Origin: Martinezella tropici
GTDB taxonomy: Bacteria > Pseudomonadota > Alphaproteobacteria > Rhizobiales > Rhizobiaceae
DNA: 64,000 bases
Assembly (NCBI RefSeq): GCF_003287875.1
Contig: NZ_QMKK01000025.1
Location: 317,501-381,500 of the forward strand
Direction: 5' to 3'
Position numbers and translations under genes: made by a program. The notes below the pieces were generated by a model. The model saw nothing but the letters and a program-made list of their open reading frames with translations. It was not told the origin of the DNA and made no database searches. Shown piece after piece: positions 30,910-40,917 of this stretch (its first letter is position 1; each line of letters opens with the position of its first letter).

Positions 30910-30925
30910 GTAACCATATAGTTAC
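30910..30925. promoter_or_regulatory. Candidate TetR operator, enolase-superfamily side
   Basis: GTAACCATATAGTTAC is an inverted repeat (GTAAC, 6-base centre, GTTAC). It matches the site at 31808 in 14 of 16 positions; the two flank the TetR gene, each in a promoter region. Confidence 0.7.
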
Positions 30926-30997
30926 AAGATCGCGCGTTGCCGTCAACCTTGTCAATCGCCTTTTGAAAATTTCTCCAAACCATCACGGTAGGATCAC

Positions 30998-31693
30998 CTA
31001 CGCCCGGATTGAAGCGAGCGTGACGGCAACGATATGCTCACCCCAGTCATTCAGCGCATCCGGCGACGTTAGCTTCCGCGCGAAAATTGTCGACAGCGTA
31101 TGGCGGTTCGACAGATAGAAAAAGCCGAGTGCCGCGATCGTGAGATAGACGGATATGGGATCGACCGCCGGCCGGAAAATACCAAGTACCTCCCCACGGC
31201 GCAGCACGTCCGCGAGTTCGTCGATCAGATGCGAATGCATGGCCGACACTTTGTCGGAGCGCTGCAGATAATGCGCATGATGTAGGTTCTCGGTGGCAAG
31301 CAGGCTCAGAAACTCAGGATGCGCGAGAAAATGCCGCCATGTGAACAAGGCGAGTTCGCGCATTCCCTCCTCCGGATGGCGACGGGCGAGATCGAGCTGC
31401 TTTTCTGCATTACGGATCGTCGCATAGCTCGCCTCCAGCACGGCGAGATAGAGCCCCTCCTTGTCGCCGAAATAATGATAGAGCATCCGCTTGTTGGTCT
31501 GCGCCCGTGCGGCGATCGCATCCATGCGAGCGCCGCCGAAACCATGGGCGGCAAATTCTTCCGTCGCCGCGTCCAGGATTGTGGCATGGGTGCGTTGCGG
31601 ATTGCGTGAGACCTTCGTCGTTTGCGTCTTTACAGTCTTGCCGGCGTCGGCTTCTGCTTTATTTTCAGTCTGTTGCCGCGCCTTGGCCGCCAT
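30998..31693 (-). CDS. TetR-family transcriptional regulator
   Basis: 231 residues. A Lys/Thr-rich tail of about 30 residues precedes the helix-turn-helix domain (THATILDAATEEFAAHG; MDAIAARAQTNKRMLYHYF). The C-terminal domain resembles the YsiA/NicS-type ligand domain, with LATENLHHAHYLQRS. The ATG at 31693 follows GGGAAGGAGAT; upstream in-frame codons have no family character. It is divergent from the CUT1 operon and faces the enolase-superfamily operon downstream, and two matching palindromes mark both promoters. It is therefore the probable repressor of the whole island, responding to a substrate-derived ligand. Confidence 0.87.
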   Translation of the reverse strand: MAAKARQQTENKAEADAGKTVKTQTTKVSRNPQRTHATILDAATEEFAAHGFGGARMDAIAARAQTNKRMLYHYFGDKEGLYLAVLEASYATIRNAEKQLDLARRHPEEGMRELALFTWRHFLAHPEFLSLLATENLHHAHYLQRSDKVSAMHSHLIDELADVLRRGEVLGIFRPAVDPISVYLTIAALGFFYLSNRHTLSTIFARKLTSPDALNDWGEHIVAVTLASIRA

Positions 31694-31807
31694 GGACGAT
31701 CTCCTTCCCGATCGGGGCTGCAGCAATGGACGCCCACCGCCGCGCATAGGCCCGTTTTGATTGTGACGCGATTGGCGCTTGACAGCGGTCGCGTTTCTAT
31801 CCAACTT

Positions 31808-31823
31808 GTAACCAAATAGTTAT
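31808..31823. promoter_or_regulatory. Candidate TetR operator, transporter side
   Basis: GTAACCAAATAGTTAT matches the palindrome at 30910 in 14 of 16 positions. It lies between the divergent tetR gene and the binding-protein gene that starts at 31874, where it could repress both. Confidence 0.7.
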
Positions 31824-31873
31824 ATCATGCAAAGCAGTTCGTAAATCATCGGTTCACTGGGGAGGAGACCAGG

Positions 31874-33157
31874 ATGACGTTGACGATCGACCGCCGGCAG
31901 TTGCTAGCCGGCATGGCAGCCACGCTTGCCTTCAGCTGTATGGGACTTTCGAGCGCCAATGCGGCAACCGCGATGCGCCTTCTTTGGTGGGGGTCGAAGG
32001 AGCGCAGCGACCGGACATTTGCAGCCGTAAAGGCCTATCAGGCCAAGAATCCGGATATCACCATCGCCGGCGAATCCTTCGGCTGGGACAGCTATTGGAC
32101 GCGCTTGGCCACCCAGACCGGCGGCGGCAATGCCCCCGACCTCATCCAGATGGATTACCGCTACATCTTCGAATATGCCCGTCGCGGCGCGTTGCTCGAC
32201 ATGACGCCTTATCTCGGCAAGAGCCTGGCAATCGAGGATTTCGGCACGGCCAACATCGATTCCGGCAAAGTCGACAACAAGATTTACGGTGTCAGCCTCG
32301 GCGTGAATTCCTCAATGGTCGTCGTCAATACTGCCGCCTGGAATGAAGCCGGCGTCGAGCCGCCGCATGACGGCATGACATGGGAGCAGCTCGGCGAGGC
32401 CTGTGCCAAGGTGACGGCTGCCAAGAAACGCCGTGGCTTCTATGGCACGGCAGATGCCGGCGGCAGCGAGCCGGCTTTGGAATGCTGGCTGCGCCAGCGC
32501 GGCAAGGCTCTCTATACGGCTGACGGCAAGCTGGCTTTCGAAGCCAGGGATGCCACCGAATGGTTCGACTTCTGGGGCCATATGCGAGAGATCGGCGCGT
32601 GCACGCCAGCCGACGTCCAGGCGCTGGACCAGCAGACCCTCGAAACCGACATGCTCGTGACCAAGAAGGCAGCGGTCAGCTACGCACATTCCAACCAGTT
32701 CGTCGCCATTCAAGGCCTTGTCAAGGAGAAGCTCGATATCGTCTCCTATCCGGCCAATGCCGACAGCAAGCCCGGCCAGTATCTGAAACCGTCGATGCTG
32801 ATGTCGGTTTCGGCCACGTCCGCGAACAAGGATGCCGCCGTCGCCTTCGTCAACTACCTGGTCGAAGACCCGGAAGGCACCAAGGCGCTCGGAGTCGAGC
32901 GCGGCGTTCCGCCTTCGAAAAAAATCCGCGATCTCCTGACCCCGGGTCTGGATCCCGTCAGCAAACAGGTGGTCGACTATATCGGCCGGTTGACGCCGCG
33001 TGTCGGAGCGCTACCGCCGTCTCCACCGAACGGCGCCGGCGAGAACGCTTTCCTGCTGAAGAAGATCGCCGAGGAGGTGGCCTTCGGCAAAACCAGTGCA
33101 CGGGACGCTGGCACGAAGTTCACCGAACAGGCAGCAGCAAACATTACGCGAGGCTGA
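31874..33157 (+). CDS. Extracellular sugar-binding protein (CUT1), Tat-like signal
   Basis: 427 residues with a strong GGGGAGGAG site. The N-terminus IDRRQLLAGMAATLAFSCMGL has the twin-arginine pattern with a moderately hydrophobic stretch; cleavage is likely near ANA-A. It is clearly related to the orphan protein at 21372 along its full length. It begins the plus-strand operon with two permeases, two MocA dehydrogenases and an ATPase, so the ligand is probably a sugar or sugar acid further processed by those enzymes. Confidence 0.88.
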   Translation: MTLTIDRRQLLAGMAATLAFSCMGLSSANAATAMRLLWWGSKERSDRTFAAVKAYQAKNPDITIAGESFGWDSYWTRLATQTGGGNAPDLIQMDYRYIFEYARRGALLDMTPYLGKSLAIEDFGTANIDSGKVDNKIYGVSLGVNSSMVVVNTAAWNEAGVEPPHDGMTWEQLGEACAKVTAAKKRRGFYGTADAGGSEPALECWLRQRGKALYTADGKLAFEARDATEWFDFWGHMREIGACTPADVQALDQQTLETDMLVTKKAAVSYAHSNQFVAIQGLVKEKLDIVSYPANADSKPGQYLKPSMLMSVSATSANKDAAVAFVNYLVEDPEGTKALGVERGVPPSKKIRDLLTPGLDPVSKQVVDYIGRLTPRVGALPPSPPNGAGENAFLLKKIAEEVAFGKTSARDAGTKFTEQAAANITRG

Positions 33158-33161
33158 CACC

Positions 33162-34130
33162 GTGGGTACAAACAGCAAGAGCGTTGCCGGCGGCTTGGCC
33201 GTCGGCGCGCGCGCGCCGTTGCGCGTTGAAACTGCCTATAAAGCGCCGAGCGCATTCGCGCGCAACGCACCCGGCTATCTCTTCCTTCTGCCGTGGTTCA
33301 TCGGCTTCTTCGGACTGACCCTCGGGCCGGCGATCGCCTCACTCTATCTCTCCTTCACCGATTACAATCTGCTGCAGGCGCCGAACCTCGTCGGTATGGA
33401 GAACTACGTGCGGATCGCGACGGCCGATGACAAATTCCTGTCGTCGATGAAGGTGACGCTGTTCTACGTCGTCTGTTCGGTGCCGCTGAAGCTCGCCTTC
33501 GCGCTGCTGGTGGCGCTGCTGCTCAACCGCGGTATCAAGGGCCTACCGGTTTACCGTGCCATCTTCTACCTGCCCTCGCTGCTCGGCTCCAGCGTCGCGA
33601 TCGCGGTGCTGTGGCGGCAGATCTTCGATGCCGACGGCATCGTCAATACCCTCCTCTGGTACGCCTTCGGCATCAACGGGCCGAGCTGGATCTCCAATCC
33701 GGACTATTCGCTCTACACACTCATCATCCTGGCCATCTGGCAGTTCGGTTCGCCAATGATCATCTTCCTCGCCGGCCTGCGCCAGATCCCGACCGATCTC
33801 TACGAGGCCGCCAGCCTCGACGGAGCTTCCAAGGCGCGAATCTTCTTCAAGATCACCCTGCCGCTTCTGACGCCGGTCATTTTCTTCAATGCCGTGGTCC
33901 AGACGATCGACGCCTTCAAGGCCTTTACGCCGGCCTATGTGATTTCATCCGGCACCGGCGGCCCGATCGATTCGACGCTGTTCTACACGCTCTATCTCTA
34001 CCAGGAAGCCTTCGGCTATTTCCGCATGGGTTATGCCTCGGCGCTGGCCTGGATCCTGGTGATCATCATCGCGATCTTCACCGCCTTTTCCTTCCTCTCC
34101 GCTCGTTATTGGGTCTACTACGATGACTGA
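33162..34130 (+). CDS. Sugar ABC transporter permease (MalF type)
   Basis: 322 residues from GTG at 33162, four bases after the previous stop; GAGG at 33150 is a modest ribosome-binding site. A polar N-terminus of about 40 residues precedes six hydrophobic segments (PGYLFLLPWFIGFFGLTLGP first). The coupling loop is IPTDLYEAASLDGASKARIFFKITLP. It pairs with the next permease, whose start lies inside this gene's end by eight bases. An earlier in-frame ATG at 33096 lies inside the binding-protein gene and is unlikely. Confidence 0.88.
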   Translation: MGTNSKSVAGGLAVGARAPLRVETAYKAPSAFARNAPGYLFLLPWFIGFFGLTLGPAIASLYLSFTDYNLLQAPNLVGMENYVRIATADDKFLSSMKVTLFYVVCSVPLKLAFALLVALLLNRGIKGLPVYRAIFYLPSLLGSSVAIAVLWRQIFDADGIVNTLLWYAFGINGPSWISNPDYSLYTLIILAIWQFGSPMIIFLAGLRQIPTDLYEAASLDGASKARIFFKITLPLLTPVIFFNAVVQTIDAFKAFTPAYVISSGTGGPIDSTLFYTLYLYQEAFGYFRMGYASALAWILVIIIAIFTAFSFLSARYWVYYDD

Positions 34131-35007
34131 CGCGAAGCTCACTCATTTTGCCGACGACATGAAGCCGCCGCGCGAGCGCCCGTGGTTCCTCTCCGTCCTC
34201 ATCCACGTCGCTCTCGTCGCCGCGTCGATCGTGATGCTCTATCCGCTGCTGTGGATGCTCTCGGGCTCGATCAAGGACCAGAACGAGATCTTCGGCACGG
34301 CATCGCTGATCCCTTCGCAATTCGATTTCAGCGCCTATGCCCGCGGCTGGTTCGGCGGACAGGTCACCTTCGGCAAGTTCGTCTGGAATTCAGCCGTCAT
34401 CGCCGTGCTTTCGGTCATCGGCAACGTCATCTCTTGCTCGCTGGCGGCTTACGCCTTCGCCCGACTAAATTTCTGGGGCAAGAATTTCTGGTTCGCCCTG
34501 ATGCTGGGCACGCTGATGCTGCCCTATCACGTGACGCTGATCCCGCAATATATCCTCTTCCTGAAGCTCGGCTGGGTGAAGACCATGCTGCCGCTCGTCG
34601 TGCCGAAATTCCTCGCGGTCGATGCCTTCTTTATCTTCCTGATGGTGCAGTTCTTCCGCGGCATTCCCCGTGAACTGGACGAGGCCGCCATGATGGATGG
34701 CTGCAGCCCATGGCGCATCTACTGGCGCATCATGCTGCCTCTGTCGCTTCCCGTTCTGGCGACGGCCGCCATCTTCTCCTTCATTTGGACCTGGGACGAT
34801 TTCTTTGGACCGCTGATCTACCTCTCGGACATCAACACCTACACGGTACAGCTCGGCCTGCGCTCCTTCGTGGACTCCACGGGAAGTTCCGATTGGAGCA
34901 GCCTGTTTGCCATGTCGAGCCTGTCGCTGATCCCGGTCTTCCTGATCTTCCTCTTCTTCCAGAGGCTGCTGATCGACGGCATCGCGACCGCCGGCCTCAA
35001 ACGCTGA
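34123..35007 (+). CDS. Sugar ABC transporter permease (MalG type)
   Basis: 294 residues and six hydrophobic segments. The coupling loop IPRELDEAAMMDGCSPWRIYWRIMLP is clear. The eight-base overlap with the MalF-type gene indicates coupled translation. After its stop an intercistronic hairpin (35017-35051) precedes the dehydrogenase genes, so the transport and enzyme parts of the transcript may have different stability. Confidence 0.88.
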   Translation: MTDAKLTHFADDMKPPRERPWFLSVLIHVALVAASIVMLYPLLWMLSGSIKDQNEIFGTASLIPSQFDFSAYARGWFGGQVTFGKFVWNSAVIAVLSVIGNVISCSLAAYAFARLNFWGKNFWFALMLGTLMLPYHVTLIPQYILFLKLGWVKTMLPLVVPKFLAVDAFFIFLMVQFFRGIPRELDEAAMMDGCSPWRIYWRIMLPLSLPVLATAAIFSFIWTWDDFFGPLIYLSDINTYTVQLGLRSFVDSTGSSDWSSLFAMSSLSLIPVFLIFLFFQRLLIDGIATAGLKR

Positions 35008-35016
35008 TTACGAACC

Positions 35017-35051
35017 TCGCAGCCCCGAATACCCAAGATTTGGGGCTGCGA
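35017..35051 (+). other. Intercistronic hairpin
   Basis: TCGCAGCCCC (35017-35026) and GGGGCTGCGA (35042-35051) form a perfect 10-base stem with a 15-base loop and no T tract. It is more likely an mRNA processing or stability element than a terminator. Confidence 0.6.
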
Positions 35052-35080
35052 ACCAACAAACCGACGAAAGGAAATGTCGC

Positions 35081-36106
35081 ATGAGCGCGCTGCGCTTCGC
35101 CGCCATCGGCCTCAATCACGATCACATCTACGGCCAGGTCAACGTCATGCTGCGGGCCGGCGCCGAACTCATCGCCTTCCATGCGGTGGAGGACGATCTC
35201 GCCACCACCTTCGCCGAACGCTTCCCGCAGGCGAAACGCGTTGCCGATAAAAGGGAAATCCTCGAGGATAGCTCCATCGCGCTGATCGTCAGCGCCGCGA
35301 TTTCCAGCGAGCGCGCCGACCTTGCTATCGAGGCCATGCGCCACGGCAAGGACGTGATGCTCGACAAGCCAGGCATGGTGACGCTGGATCAGCTCGCTGA
35401 AGTGCGAAAAGTGCAAGCCGAGACCAAACGCATCGTCTCCATCCTCTATTCCGAGCATTTCGAGACGGCGTCGACGGTCAAGGCCGGTGAATTGGTGAAG
35501 GCTGGCGCCATCGGCAAGGTCATCCACACGACCGGCCTCGGTCCGCACCGTCTGCGCAAACCGACCCGGCCCGACTGGTTCTTCGACCGCAAGCGCTATG
35601 GCGGCATCATCGCCGACATCGCCTCGCATCAGTGCGAGCAGTTCCTGTTCTTTGCAGACTCCCTTGAAGCCGAGGTGCTGTCGGCAACGGTGTCCAACCG
35701 CGCCAATCCGGAAACGCCGGGCCTGCAGGACTATGGCGATTTTCATGTAAGGACGCCCGACGTCACGGGCTATGTCCGCGTCGACTGGTTCACGCCGGAC
35801 GGGCTTTCCACCTGGGGCGACGGCCGCCTCTTCATCGTTGGCACCGAAGGCACGATCGAGCTGCGCAAATATATCGATGTCGCCGGCCGGCCCGGCACCG
35901 ACCATCTCTTCCTCACCGACCGCAAGGGCATGCAGCATATCGACTGCAGCGGTGTGGAACTGCCCTATGGCCGCCAGCTTGTTGACGACGTCAGAGATCG
36001 CACCGAAACCGCGATGGGCCAGGAACATTGCTTCAAAGCCATGGAGCTGGCGCTGAAGGCGCAGGCGCTTGCCGAGGCAACATCGCTCAACAGCATTCAA
36101 AGGTAA
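35081..36106 (+). CDS. Gfo/Idh/MocA-family oxidoreductase
   Basis: 341 residues. The N-terminal cofactor loop is atypical, AAIGLNHDHIYGQV in place of a GxGxxG pattern, as in a MocA subgroup with an H-D-H segment. The lysine motif is MLDKPGMVTL. In the C-terminal domain, GGIIADIASHQCEQFLFF supplies the conserved His. The start has an AAGGAAA site. It probably handles a sugar or inositol-like product of the imported compound. Confidence 0.85.
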   Translation: MSALRFAAIGLNHDHIYGQVNVMLRAGAELIAFHAVEDDLATTFAERFPQAKRVADKREILEDSSIALIVSAAISSERADLAIEAMRHGKDVMLDKPGMVTLDQLAEVRKVQAETKRIVSILYSEHFETASTVKAGELVKAGAIGKVIHTTGLGPHRLRKPTRPDWFFDRKRYGGIIADIASHQCEQFLFFADSLEAEVLSATVSNRANPETPGLQDYGDFHVRTPDVTGYVRVDWFTPDGLSTWGDGRLFIVGTEGTIELRKYIDVAGRPGTDHLFLTDRKGMQHIDCSGVELPYGRQLVDDVRDRTETAMGQEHCFKAMELALKAQALAEATSLNSIQR

Positions 36107-36113
36107 TTGCGTC

Positions 36114-37184
36114 ATGTCCGACATCAAGAAAGTCGCGATCATCGGCCTTGGCATCGGCCGCTCTCATATCGTCGAAGGCTATCTGCCGCATCCGGATCGC
36201 TTCGAAGTCGCCGTCCTTTGCGATCTCAACGAGGAACGCCTGAACGCCGTCGGCGACGAGTTCGGCATCGGCAGACGCCTCAAGGATTTCTCCGAAGTCC
36301 TCAACATGCCCGATATCGACATCATCGACATCTGCACGCCGCCCGGCTCGCACTTCCAACTGATCATGCAGGCGCTTGCCGCCGGCAAACACGTGGTCTG
36401 CGAAAAGCCGCTCGTGGGATCGCTCGCCGATGTCGATGCGGTCATCGAGGCCGAAAAGACCGCCAAGGGCCGGCTGATGCCGATCTTCCAATATCGCTAT
36501 GGCGACGGCATCCAGAAAGCCAAGCGTATCATCGCTTCAGGCATTGCCGGCAAACCCTATGTCGCAACGTCGGAGACGCATTGGGTACGCGGCGCCGACT
36601 ATTATGCGGTCCCCTGGCGCGGCAAGTGGGACACCGAACTCGGCGGCGTGCTGATGACGCACTCTATCCATCTGCACGACATGCTGACCTATCTGATGGG
36701 GCCGATCGCGGGCCTCTTCGGCCGTGTTGCCACCCGCGTCAACGATATCGAGGTGGAAGATTGCGCCAGCGCCAGCCTGCTGATGGAAAACGGCGCGCTC
36801 GCCACCATCAGCGCGACGCTCGGCTCGCAGGAGCAGATCAGCCGCCTGCGCCTCGCCTTCGAAAACGTCCTGATCGAGAGCAACCACGAGCCCTACAGCC
36901 CCGGCCAGGACCCCTGGAAGATCATCCCCGCCAATGAGGAGATCGGCGCGAAGATCGATGCGCTGCTCACCGATTGGTCGCCGATCCCCAACCGTTTCAA
37001 CACGCAGATGAGGCTGTTCCACGACGCGCTGGTGTCGGGCGGACCGCTGCCGGTGACCACAGTCGATGCCCGCCAGGCGCTGGAGTTGGTCACCGCATTC
37101 TATGAATCGTCGGAAACCCGCACTGAAGTCCGCTTCCCCGTCGGGCCGGAAGCCAAGAAATACAAGAGCTGGAGGCCGTCATGA
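36114..37184 (+). CDS. Gfo/Idh/MocA-family oxidoreductase
   Basis: 356 residues from ATG 36114, seven bases after the previous gene. The Rossmann loop is VAIIGLGIGRSHI, the lysine motif is VCEKPLVGSL, and the C-terminal domain includes GGVLMTHSIHLHDML. It is a different subgroup from the dehydrogenase before it. Two such enzymes in a row, plus a third at 27597, suggest stepwise oxidation and reduction (for example epimerisation through a keto intermediate), which is an inference. Confidence 0.87.
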   Translation: MSDIKKVAIIGLGIGRSHIVEGYLPHPDRFEVAVLCDLNEERLNAVGDEFGIGRRLKDFSEVLNMPDIDIIDICTPPGSHFQLIMQALAAGKHVVCEKPLVGSLADVDAVIEAEKTAKGRLMPIFQYRYGDGIQKAKRIIASGIAGKPYVATSETHWVRGADYYAVPWRGKWDTELGGVLMTHSIHLHDMLTYLMGPIAGLFGRVATRVNDIEVEDCASASLLMENGALATISATLGSQEQISRLRLAFENVLIESNHEPYSPGQDPWKIIPANEEIGAKIDALLTDWSPIPNRFNTQMRLFHDALVSGGPLPVTTVDARQALELVTAFYESSETRTEVRFPVGPEAKKYKSWRPS

Positions 37185-37228
37185 ACGTTGCTCCGCGAGC
37201 CATCAGGACCAACAAGGAGGAAGCGCCC

Positions 37229-38308
<1,080 letters not shown>

Positions 38309-38372
38309 GAGAGCTGGCGCAGGACCGATCTCGCCCCTGGCGGGCGAGATAACTCCTCGTGCCCACCATCAC

Positions 38373-40841
38373 CTACACCTCGACGATCCGCCGGCTGCCG
38401 ACGGAGCGGATTTGCCCGGATGGAATGACATCGGCCGGAACGCCTTCCCGCCGGTACAGCAGAAGCCGCCGGCTGCCTGGCGCAAGATGGAACCAGTCAT
38501 CCTCGGCCCGATAGGTTTCCAGATCGATCTGCACCGATTGCGCCAGCTGATTGGTGCTGAGGTCGAGGAACCAGTCGTCGCCCTCCTGCATTGCCGATGC
38601 GGTGATCTCGGCATCGTGGAATGCCTTGGTGCGGCCAAGTGGGAAGTAAAAGGCCTCGGCAATCACCGCGCCGGTTACCGAGTTCGTCAGCCGCGCCACC
38701 GTGACATCATGCGATGGCGGCCCGAAGCGGAAGGCATACGTCGTGTCGAAGAAGGCGCCGAAAAGTTCAGTGCATGCTATCTTTTGCTTGCCGCGCGCTT
38801 CAAGTGTCAAATCGCGGCCGCCACCGACGACGACCTGACGGCCATCGCGCAGGCAGGAGACTTCGACGGTCAGATCGAGCGTCGCATCGCTTTCGTTGAT
38901 GACATGTACGTCGAGACCGTTCGTGCCCTCGTCCATCAATAATACCTGCACCGGCCGGAAAGCGCGGCGCAGCCCATACCAGACCGGCTTCGGCTCCCCG
39001 GTCGAATCGATCACACCCCAGCCGGCGCCGGGAAGCAGATCCTGCAGCGTCCAGACGAGTGCGCCGTTGCAGCCGGAGCCGTGACGGCGCCACTCGGCAT
39101 AGGTCTCCTCAGCCACCTCGCCCGTCACCGCACGGGAGAGGTTGAGATAGAGATCCGGGTCTTCCCGCCGCAGTTTGTTCGGCTCGAAACCGTAAAGCTC
39201 CTGAAGATAATGATCGCGCACATCCTCGAAATCCCAGGATGCGCCGCGATCCCGCGGCACGCGCTCCTTCCATAGTGGGCTATGGACTGCCGGAACCGGC
39301 AGATGCTGGCCCAACGTACGGGCTTGCGGCACATGCGCGAAAGCCAGGCTCTCGGCGGCAAAACGAACATCGGCGCGGCGCGCATCGGCAACCGGCCGCA
39401 TATAGGCGCCGACGCCGTAATAATGCGTGACCCCGGCATTCGGGGAAAACGGCATCGGCCCGCCCGTTGGCGAGTTGACCACATAGGGCGCATCCGGCCG
39501 CAGCGATTGCACCAGCGGCGGGATGATTTCTTCGACGATGGGGCTTTTCCAGAACTGTTCCGGCAGACCCATCATGGCCGCCTGCTGGTGGATCTCGCTG
39601 CCGCCGCAAAGGATAGCCAGCGAGGGCGAGAGGCGTGTGCGGCTCAGAAACTGTGAAACCTCCGCCTCGACATGGACGTTGAACATCTTGTCGGTCTTCG
39701 GATAATCGAAATTGGCGAACATGAAATCCTGCCAGACCAGCAGGCCGAGTTCGTCACAGAGACGAAAGAATTCCGACGTCTCGTAAGCCATGGTGCCGCC
39801 GATGCGGATCATGTTCATCCCGGCCTCAGCCGCCACGCGCAGCCAGGGTTCATAATCGTCGCGGCCGCCAGGCAGGCGTACGATATCGGCCGTGGTCCAG
39901 ACCGCGCCACGGCAGAAGATCCGCTCGCCATTCACGACAAGAGCGAAATCCTGGCCATCGGCACCACGATCGATCGACAGCCGGCGAAACCCGGTCTGCC
40001 CAAGTGCGTGCTCGACTCCATCGACGACGAGGGCGACATCATGGAGTTGCGGCACGCCATGCGTATGCGGCCACCAGGGCGCCACATCGGGAATTTTCAG
40101 AATTGCGGTATAGCGGCCGGCGCTATCCTTTTCGAACGCCTGTTCCGTCTCTCCGCAGCGCAAAAGCAGCTCTTCAACATCGCTCTCGATCGAGAGCGAA
40201 GCGTAGAGCCTGCCCTCGCCATTCTCGAGCAGGTCCGGCCGCAAGGAGAGATCGCGAATAACGGGAGCGCCCGGCCGCAGCAGCGTAATCGGCCGCCATG
40301 GACCAACGGCCTGAACCTCCGGGCACCAGCCGGGCATATGGCCAAGCAACGTCGTGCGCACCATCCGCAGACCCTGCGGCGTGATCATCTGCGGCCGCCA
40401 GCGGGCGCGCGGACCCGGTTCGGAAAGCTTCGGCTCCAGCGCACGGAAGCAGAGCGCCAGCTCGTCACCGCCAAGCAGGATGACGTCGATGTCATGTGCC
40501 TCGAACATGCTTTCGGAAACAAGGATTTGCTGGCCGTTGAGGAAGACTTCGCAAAGCGTCGCCAGCCCCTCCAGCCGCAGCACCGCCTCGCCGGCCTCTG
40601 CATCCACCAGACGGCAGATGTACCAGGCATCGCGATCATGAAGAGGCTGTGACTTTGTCCTATCGAAACGCCCCGCTTTTTCCAGTGCTTGCGCTGTCGT
40701 GCCCGGCACGGGCGCGGGGATGAAGCCAGACGTCAGCGGCACATCGGAGGGCGAGAGGCATGTGCCCGCCTCCGTCAGTACCAGATTCCAACCCTCGCTC
40801 AGCCTCATTCCGCCGCCGAGATCCGCCAAGCGCCCGCCCAT
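38373..40841 (-). CDS. Glycoside hydrolase family 2 protein (beta-mannosidase-like)
   Basis: 822 residues. An N-terminal jelly-roll domain (RLSEGWNLVLTEAGTC) and immunoglobulin-like part precede the barrel, where GMNMIRIGGTMAYE is typical of beta-mannosidase relatives. The candidate acid/base Glu is in LCGGSEIHQQ, where the usual Asn before it is Ser. The candidate nucleophile is in FAAESLAF. No signal peptide is seen, so it works on imported material. The ATG at 40841 has GGAAG upstream; a TTG at 40871 is possible. It converges on the CUT1 operon and likely supplies monosaccharides for the same pathway. Confidence 0.82.
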   Translation of the reverse strand: MGGRLADLGGGMRLSEGWNLVLTEAGTCLSPSDVPLTSGFIPAPVPGTTAQALEKAGRFDRTKSQPLHDRDAWYICRLVDAEAGEAVLRLEGLATLCEVFLNGQQILVSESMFEAHDIDVILLGGDELALCFRALEPKLSEPGPRARWRPQMITPQGLRMVRTTLLGHMPGWCPEVQAVGPWRPITLLRPGAPVIRDLSLRPDLLENGEGRLYASLSIESDVEELLLRCGETEQAFEKDSAGRYTAILKIPDVAPWWPHTHGVPQLHDVALVVDGVEHALGQTGFRRLSIDRGADGQDFALVVNGERIFCRGAVWTTADIVRLPGGRDDYEPWLRVAAEAGMNMIRIGGTMAYETSEFFRLCDELGLLVWQDFMFANFDYPKTDKMFNVHVEAEVSQFLSRTRLSPSLAILCGGSEIHQQAAMMGLPEQFWKSPIVEEIIPPLVQSLRPDAPYVVNSPTGGPMPFSPNAGVTHYYGVGAYMRPVADARRADVRFAAESLAFAHVPQARTLGQHLPVPAVHSPLWKERVPRDRGASWDFEDVRDHYLQELYGFEPNKLRREDPDLYLNLSRAVTGEVAEETYAEWRRHGSGCNGALVWTLQDLLPGAGWGVIDSTGEPKPVWYGLRRAFRPVQVLLMDEGTNGLDVHVINESDATLDLTVEVSCLRDGRQVVVGGGRDLTLEARGKQKIACTELFGAFFDTTYAFRFGPPSHDVTVARLTNSVTGAVIAEAFYFPLGRTKAFHDAEITASAMQEGDDWFLDLSTNQLAQSVQIDLETYRAEDDWFHLAPGSRRLLLYRREGVPADVIPSGQIRSVGSRRIVEV

Positions 40842-40917
40842 GACATCTTCCGGGGGATTACCCCGCCCCAATATGTTCAGAAATGACCCAGCCGTATCGC
40901 GGTCAAACGGAAGCTTG

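Larger units (their letters stand above)
30538..30997. other. Intergenic region upstream of the enolase-superfamily gene
   Basis: 460 bases. It contains a palindromic element (30600-30753), a tiny minus-strand frame with a good ribosome-binding site (30821-30844), two perfect hairpins (CCTGGTTC/GAACCAGG at 30859-30880; GCTTGG/CCAAGC at 30891-30906) and a candidate TetR operator (30910-30925). The hairpins lie downstream of the tetR stop codon and could terminate it. No other gene is seen. Confidence 0.55.
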
